This document shows, in pieces, positions 34,464 through 39,844 of a stretch of 39,844 nt of DNA. The notes below the pieces were generated by a model. That model was not told where the DNA came from, searched no databases, and saw only the letters and a list, made by a program, of their open reading frames with translations. The translations under genes and the position numbers were made by a program. Every line of letters starts with the position of its first letter. Position 1 is the first letter of the stretch. This stretch comes from an uncultured Geobacteraceae bacterium (GTDB taxonomy: Bacteria; Desulfobacterota; Desulfuromonadia; Geobacterales; Pseudopelobacteraceae): contig CAIUSO010000002.1 of the NCBI GenBank assembly GCA_903901875.1, forward strand, positions 1-39,844, in the 5' to 3' direction.

Positions 34464-37400
34464 ATGAACCGAGCCTATCGACATATTTGGAGTGCCGTGA
34501 AGGGTGCATGGGTTGTAGCCGCCGAGATCGTTAAAAGCAAAGGGCGTGGAGGGGTAAGAATTGTTGCGCCCTCGACGACAGTATTACGTGCGATCGGCAG
34601 GTCAGGTTCTGATACTTCTCAGGGTGGGAGAGGTGGGGTGTCTGTGAGGGATTACTCCCGGAGCATGTCATCATTTCCACTCATCATGGCCTTGGAACCC
34701 CGTTTTATGTTTGATGCCGCCGTGGCGGCAACGTTGGATGCTGCCGTAGACAAACCAACTGATTTCGTGACTGATAAATCGGTTGCTGTCGGCCAGTCTG
34801 CAATTCCTGATATAAGCCTGATACTTGCTAAAGTAGTAAGTGCAACACCCTCAGATCAAGCTTCGGTGCCAATAGTGCCGATTAATCATGAGATTCTTTT
34901 TGTGGATCCAACGGTAGCTAATTATCAAGAACTAATTAAGGATATTCGCACAGATGTTGATGTTGTTATCCTGACATCAGGGCAGGATCCCTGGCAGCAA
35001 ATGGGAGAGACAATTTCTCATTATCAAAACATTACCGCTGTCCATCTGGTTTCCCATGGTGCTGTAGCAGAAATAATTATTGGTGATCATGGTTACCGGG
35101 TTGCTGACGTTCTCGCAGAGTCTACTCAGCTTGCATCCTGGCAATCCCACCTGGCACCCGGTGCCGACATTCTTCTCTATGGGTGTGATATTGGTGCGGG
35201 AAGTGAAGGTAAAACCCTCGTATCTACCCTGTCACAACTGACTCAGGCCGATGTGGCTGCTTCCGGCGACGCTACCGGTTCATCCCAACTTGGTGGAAAC
35301 TGGGTACTTGAGACGGTAACCGGTGATGTTACCAGTCGCAGTGCGTTTACCGATGCCGTGGCAAAGGATTACAATCAGTTGCTGGTGGCAGCACCTCAAA
35401 CGGTGGTGGTAACCACCGGTACCAATGTTGACACCACTTCGGCAACCACTGGTCTTGTGGGGGCTGGACGACTTATTACGTTTGATCCGGTGACAATTAC
35501 GACCGGTGCCACTTCTAACTTGATGGTTATCAAGGCCTATGACGTTGACTACGGGATGAAGGACTCTTCCGGTAACCCGTATGCTGTGGGCAATGCAGCC
35601 TCTGAATGGGATGGGGTGTATATCAAACTTGATGGTGCGGTGGATACCACCGCTAACTGGAAATTCGTCGGCTATCTGAGTGGTTTTAACAATACCTGGA
35701 ATACAACTACCTTTGATATTACCACTCAACTGACCGGTTTGGGTACGGCTGCCGGAGCAAGCGGTTCCTATGACATACGGGTTGTTCCCGATGATAACGG
35801 GACCCAGACCCAGGGTAATAATGCGGGACGTTGGGTTGTGGGAGTCTCGTCAGCGCAATTTATTATCGATGGTGGTAGCACTTCCCGGACGGCAACCCTG
35901 GCGACGCCGACCGAAAGTAATGCCACCGTTTCAGTGGCGGTAACTCCGACCACAACGGCAACTTACACGGTCCAATTCAATCTGCTTGACAGTACGGGGC
36001 ATTATGTTGCTGCCTATAGCGCAACAACGCCGATGACGTCCGGCAGTGCCACAACGGTTACCGGTTCCCTGCTTGCCAACACAACCCTCTATTCCAGCAC
36101 CGCTTTTTCCAACGTTCCATCGGGTACCTATACTCTGCAGGTCAACCTTCTTGACAGTAGCGGTGTCATTCAGGATACAAAGACAGTCACCAATCAGATC
36201 GTTATTTCTACTGCCGGTACCAGCGGCTCAACGTCCATTTATACCACGTCGAGCAACCGGATTATTATTGCGGGAAATACCTCGTGGACCGGGCTTTCAC
36301 TGAATGATATCAATCATGTGGCAACTACTGATACGACCCCGACGTTGACCGGTTATACGAACTCCAACGGAAGAACGGTTACGGTGTATGAAGGGAACAC
36401 GCTTGTCGGGACCGGTACCTCGGGAACCACAAAAATTACAGTAAACGGAAAAATTGTGGGTTATTTGTGGACAATTGACCTTTCAGCCCAGAGTGTCGGT
36501 ACCCACTCGTATATTGCCAAATATACCAGAAATTCTACCACCTATACTTCGGCAGCCTATGCCCTTACTATTGATGCACCAATAACGATCCCCCAGCCGG
36601 CCATAACAGCCCTGGACGCTACGGTGTCGAATCATCAGACTACCACCGCTACACCAACCCTGTCAGGAACTTCAGCACCACTTGCTACGATATATATTTA
36701 TGATAACGGCACCTTGATCGGTGCCACCACGGCGGGGAATGCCGGTGCCTGGACGTTTACCGAACCGGGGAATGCTCCGCTGGCCAATGGTACCCGAAAT
36801 TTTACGGTCAAGGATTATACCAATCAGGCAACCCTTGCGGCGCAGGCGACATCGGCGACATATTCGGTTACTATTGCCTCTACCGCTCCGACGATTTCGG
36901 TCAGTGGTATTCAAATTTCCAATGATACCGGTTCAAGTTCCAGCGATTTTATCACTGCAGCCCAACAGCAGAATATTTCGGCCGTCTTGAGTGGAGGTCT
37001 CGGTAGCAATACTCTGCTTGGTTCCCTCGATGGCGGTAAAACCTGGACCGATATTACCAGTACCGTGTCCGGCACATCTGTTAACTGGAGCAGTCAGTTG
37101 CTGCGGGGGGGCTATGCCGACCCGACCCAGTACGTGCCGTGGCAGATTCAGTTTAAGGTGAGTGATGGGGGAAATACTCCCCAATTCGGCTTGGTTGCTT
37201 CTCAGGATTATCGCTATATCGGCAATCTGGCGGACCCGGTCATTACCCGTACCGGGTGGGCCACCGCCAGTACGCCGACACTTTACGGAACCGCAGATGC
37301 CAACTCCATCGTCACTATCAAGAGTGGTACCTCAATTTTGGGCACGGCAACTCCTGATAGTCAGGGTAACTGGAGTTTTACTCCATCGGCACCCTTCGCC

Positions 37401-39844
37401 AATGGCAGTTATACGCTTTCCGTATCGGCCTCAGATCCTTATTCTGGTGCATCTTCAGCCCATTCGGCAAGTATCTCCCTCACAATTGATTCAGCGTTGC
37501 CTGTTATTAGCATCAACAGCATTTCAAATGATACCGGCACCAGCGGTGATTACATCACCTCTTCAGCAGCCCAGACAATAACGGGGACCCTTTCCAAGGC
37601 ATTGGTGACCGGTCAGACGTTATATGGTTCACTTGATGGGGGTATTTCATGGATAGATGTTGTCGCGAGTGGAGGCACCATAACCGGAAGCGGAACCACA
37701 AAGACTATAACCTGGGGAAGTAGAACTCTTGTTGGTAGCAACAGCATACAATTTCAGGTACGTACTGCCACATCGAAAGGTGCCATTGCATCAAAGGATT
37801 ATGTGCTGGATACGGTGGTTCCCATTCTGGTGACTTCGAGCAACGTTGCCACCTTTGACAGCAATGATCAAACAGTGACGCTGGTGTTTAATGAGACCGG
37901 TTCAGGTCTGGACTCCAACGCTATTCCCAATACGACTGCTTTTACCGTAAAAGATACGCAAGGGAGTACTATCAGCAGTGATGTAACCGCAGTAGCCATT
38001 GATCCATCTACAAATAGCATTATTCTCTCACTGTCTTCCGCAACTGTCGTTGGCAGTGTGACCTATACGAAACCTTCCAGTGGAACAGTGCTGCAAGATG
38101 TAGCGGGTAATGCGATTGCAACAATTTCCTCCAGGACGGTACTTGATGTCAGTGCCATTACGGCACCCCCCGGACAACCGGTGTTGACGCTGGTTGCTGG
38201 ATCAGATAGTGGGGTTGATATCACGGATTTGATAACTACGGTTAATACCCCCACCGTGCGTGTTGGACTTTCTTCTCCGACCAGCGGTGATGTTGTTGAT
38301 GTCTATGCCAATGGCGTGAGTGTGGGGCAAGCCATCTTAAACGCAACGAATGTCTCTAACGGGTTTGTCAACGTTACTCTTTCCAACTTGGGGAGTGATG
38401 GTTTCAAAAGTATTACTGCCACGGAAACCAACGCTGCCGGATTGGTTTCGACTGCATCAACTTCGCTGGATATGGTTCTGGACCGGACAGTCCCGGTTTT
38501 GGATACTGCTGCAGTCAGCAGTACGTCGTTGGTACTGTATATGAGTGAGTTTGGCTCTGGTTTAGCCAACATTACTCCGGCAACCGGTGATTTTACGGTT
38601 ACTCGAAACGGCAGTGCCACAATAGCCGTCAGTGCGGTGTCAGTTAATGTACTGGCAAATACCGTCACACTGACACTTGGTTCGGCTGTTACCAGTACCG
38701 ATGTCATTACATTCTCCTATACGTCCGGTGCATCGAATAAACTTCAGGATGTGGCAGGTAACAACTTTGCCAACATGAGTAATCAGGCGGTAATCAATAA
38801 AATTCCCACTTTTACTGAAGGTACCGGGTATGGCGTTCAGGGTGCTGCAGTAAGTGTTTTTAACGGCGAATCGATTGCCGCAGCGGTAAATAATGCATCA
38901 GTCACCGGGCTGACTTTTACTGTGGGGGGATTGATTGATGGCTCCTCTGAAACTATCAAGGTTGATGGGACTACTATTTCTTTAGGATCAAATAATTCAG
39001 GCACCACATCAAGTCATGCACTGAGCTATACCGTTACCACAGCTAGTGGAACTGCAACAGTAGTGCTTACAAGTTCCGGTGTGTCAGCAGCCATTATTGA
39101 TTCGATGATCAATAGTATGACGTATCAGAATACCAGTCTTGATAATCCGACAGCCGGTAACAGGACTTTTACATTGACGCAAGCAAATAGTGTAAGTCTC
39201 AGTATCGCTTCATCAGTGAATGTTGTGCCGGTTAATGATACACCGACGATTGTGGTGGCATCAACTACGGCCAGTGGCTCAATTACAGAGCTGGCCGGGG
39301 TCACCGGTTCGGGAACTTTTGATACTGCCAACGGCACTATCGCTTTCAGTGATGTGGATATCACTGATATTCATTCAGCCAGTTCCGTACTTAAAAGCTC
39401 GGTCTGGTCCGGTGGCACATTGAGCACGGACCAAGTTGCGGCTTTAAGTAATGCTTTTGTGCTGGGAGCGTTGAATGATACTACCGGTACGGGCATCGGT
39501 GGCACGCAGGTATGGAATTTTAGCGCGGCTGATGCCACGTTTGATTTCCTGGCATCGGGTCAGACTATCACGGCAATTTACACGGTATCTATAAGTGATG
39601 GAAATGGTGGCATGGTTGCAAAGGATGTCACGGTGACGATTACCGGCAGTAACGATGCCCCGGTGATCACGTCCAGTGCCACCCAATCGGTTAACGAAAA
39701 TAGTGCCTTGAACGTGGCACTTACCTCAACGGATGTTGATATGGTGGGTGCCAATCCAGCCACTTTCACCATCACCGGTGGCACTGATCAGGCCATGTTC
39801 AGCATCAACGGCTCCGGCAATCTGACTATGTTGGCCAAGAATTA
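34464..39844 (+). CDS. Giant DUF4347 surface protein/adhesin with Ig- and cadherin-like repeats, 3' end beyond window
   Basis: The frame from ATG 34464 stays open to the window edge: 1793 codons and no stop. N-terminus: an ESPR-like stretch (AYRHIWSAVKGAWVVAAE), without a clear hydrophobic signal core after it, then ALEPRFMFDAA at 77-87, the LEPR-type motif seen in giant type-I-secreted proteins. Residues about 142-285 are a DUF4347 domain: EILFVDPTVANYQELI, VHLVSHGA with His198, ILLYGCDIGAG with Cys241 and GGNWVLE. This His-Gly and Gly-Cys pairing resembles clan CD (caspase/gingipain-like) active sites. The remainder is Thr/Ser/Gly-rich beta repeats: Ig-like modules (two similar ones near residues 813 and 1014 with ISNDTG...LGSLDGG/LYGSLDGG), and cadherin/VCBS-like modules near the end (VNDTPTI, GSNDAPVITSSATQSVNENSA). 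GGGAGA upstream fixes the start. Secretion by a type I system is inferred; no secretion genes are in view. Confidence 0.9.
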   Translation, partial: MNRAYRHIWSAVKGAWVVAAEIVKSKGRGGVRIVAPSTTVLRAIGRSGSDTSQGGRGGVSVRDYSRSMSSFPLIMALEPRFMFDAAVAATLDAAVDKPTDFVTDKSVAVGQSAIPDISLILAKVVSATPSDQASVPIVPINHEILFVDPTVANYQELIKDIRTDVDVVILTSGQDPWQQMGETISHYQNITAVHLVSHGAVAEIIIGDHGYRVADVLAESTQLASWQSHLAPGADILLYGCDIGAGSEGKTLVSTLSQLTQADVAASGDATGSSQLGGNWVLETVTGDVTSRSAFTDAVAKDYNQLLVAAPQTVVVTTGTNVDTTSATTGLVGAGRLITFDPVTITTGATSNLMVIKAYDVDYGMKDSSGNPYAVGNAASEWDGVYIKLDGAVDTTANWKFVGYLSGFNNTWNTTTFDITTQLTGLGTAAGASGSYDIRVVPDDNGTQTQGNNAGRWVVGVSSAQFIIDGGSTSRTATLATPTESNATVSVAVTPTTTATYTVQFNLLDSTGHYVAAYSATTPMTSGSATTVTGSLLANTTLYSSTAFSNVPSGTYTLQVNLLDSSGVIQDTKTVTNQIVISTAGTSGSTSIYTTSSNRIIIAGNTSWTGLSLNDINHVATTDTTPTLTGYTNSNGRTVTVYEGNTLVGTGTSGTTKITVNGKIVGYLWTIDLSAQSVGTHSYIAKYTRNSTTYTSAAYALTIDAPITIPQPAITALDATVSNHQTTTATPTLSGTSAPLATIYIYDNGTLIGATTAGNAGAWTFTEPGNAPLANGTRNFTVKDYTNQATLAAQATSATYSVTIASTAPTISVSGIQISNDTGSSSSDFITAAQQQNISAVLSGGLGSNTLLGSLDGGKTWTDITSTVSGTSVNWSSQLLRGGYADPTQYVPWQIQFKVSDGGNTPQFGLVASQDYRYIGNLADPVITRTGWATASTPTLYGTADANSIVTIKSGTSILGTATPDSQGNWSFTPSAPFANGSYTLSVSASDPYSGASSAHSASISLTIDSALPVISINSISNDTGTSGDYITSSAAQTITGTLSKALVTGQTLYGSLDGGISWIDVVASGGTITGSGTTKTITWGSRTLVGSNSIQFQVRTATSKGAIASKDYVLDTVVPILVTSSNVATFDSNDQTVTLVFNETGSGLDSNAIPNTTAFTVKDTQGSTISSDVTAVAIDPSTNSIILSLSSATVVGSVTYTKPSSGTVLQDVAGNAIATISSRTVLDVSAITAPPGQPVLTLVAGSDSGVDITDLITTVNTPTVRVGLSSPTSGDVVDVYANGVSVGQAILNATNVSNGFVNVTLSNLGSDGFKSITATETNAAGLVSTASTSLDMVLDRTVPVLDTAAVSSTSLVLYMSEFGSGLANITPATGDFTVTRNGSATIAVSAVSVNVLANTVTLTLGSAVTSTDVITFSYTSGASNKLQDVAGNNFANMSNQAVINKIPTFTEGTGYGVQGAAVSVFNGESIAAAVNNASVTGLTFTVGGLIDGSSETIKVDGTTISLGSNNSGTTSSHALSYTVTTASGTATVVLTSSGVSAAIIDSMINSMTYQNTSLDNPTAGNRTFTLTQANSVSLSIASSVNVVPVNDTPTIVVASTTASGSITELAGVTGSGTFDTANGTIAFSDVDITDIHSASSVLKSSVWSGGTLSTDQVAALSNAFVLGALNDTTGTGIGGTQVWNFSAADATFDFLASGQTITAIYTVSISDGNGGMVAKDVTVTITGSNDAPVITSSATQSVNENSALNVALTSTDVDMVGANPATFTITGGTDQAMFSINGSGNLTMLAKN

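Overview
The window looks like chromosome from a Deltaproteobacterium of the Desulfuromonas/Geobacter group (inference). Reasons: a nine-haem c-type lipoprotein cytochrome, a haem-c-bearing sensor kinase, a Geobacter-like SmpB, a PyrR-controlled pyr/car operon ending in greA, and a DUF1858 redox protein. No database search was possible; names rest on recognisable motifs and family architecture.

Layout. (1) 1-1484: the 5' part of tmRNA (ssrA, minus strand, cut by the window edge), an unrecognised 170-aa gene on plus, and smpB on minus. (2) 1593-12794, all plus: glycogen phosphorylase, RarA AAA+ ATPase, an SRPBCC protein, phosphofructokinase, CorA, a small holin-like membrane protein, TilS, and a 977-aa envelope protein that joins a metallopeptidase-like domain, a TolB-like propeller and a C-terminal barrel. 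Several of these genes are joined by ATGA overlaps. (3) 12796-15582, minus: a hybrid histidine kinase with a DUF3365-type haem sensor. (4) 15758-25640, plus: the pyrimidine operon, with a PyrR-binding leader and attenuator, then pyrR, pyrB, a 530-bp gap full of palindromic repeats, pyrC, carA, a radical-SAM gene, a DUF486 membrane gene, carB, greA and a DUF1858 gene. (5) 25722-26367: a small probable gene on minus, tRNA-His with promoter and terminator, and a cluster of hairpins. (6) 26378-28456, minus: the nine-haem lipoprotein cytochrome.

(7) 28868-39844, plus: the accessory part. Two paralogous exported caspase-like proteins (p20-type His/Cys dyads, Sel1-like repeats, a shared C-terminal tail) are followed, with an ATGA overlap, by a DUF4105/Lnb-type lipoprotein. 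After a near-consensus promoter comes a giant surface protein of more than 1793 residues, open at the window edge. It has an ESPR-like N-terminus, a LEPRxxFDAA motif, a DUF4347 domain that itself carries caspase-like His and Cys motifs, and a long run of Ig/cadherin-like repeats. Three caspase-fold-like modules and one further probable cysteine hydrolase beside a giant adhesin is the best candidate here for an undescribed system, possibly an envelope device that matures, anchors or releases the adhesin. That role is inference.
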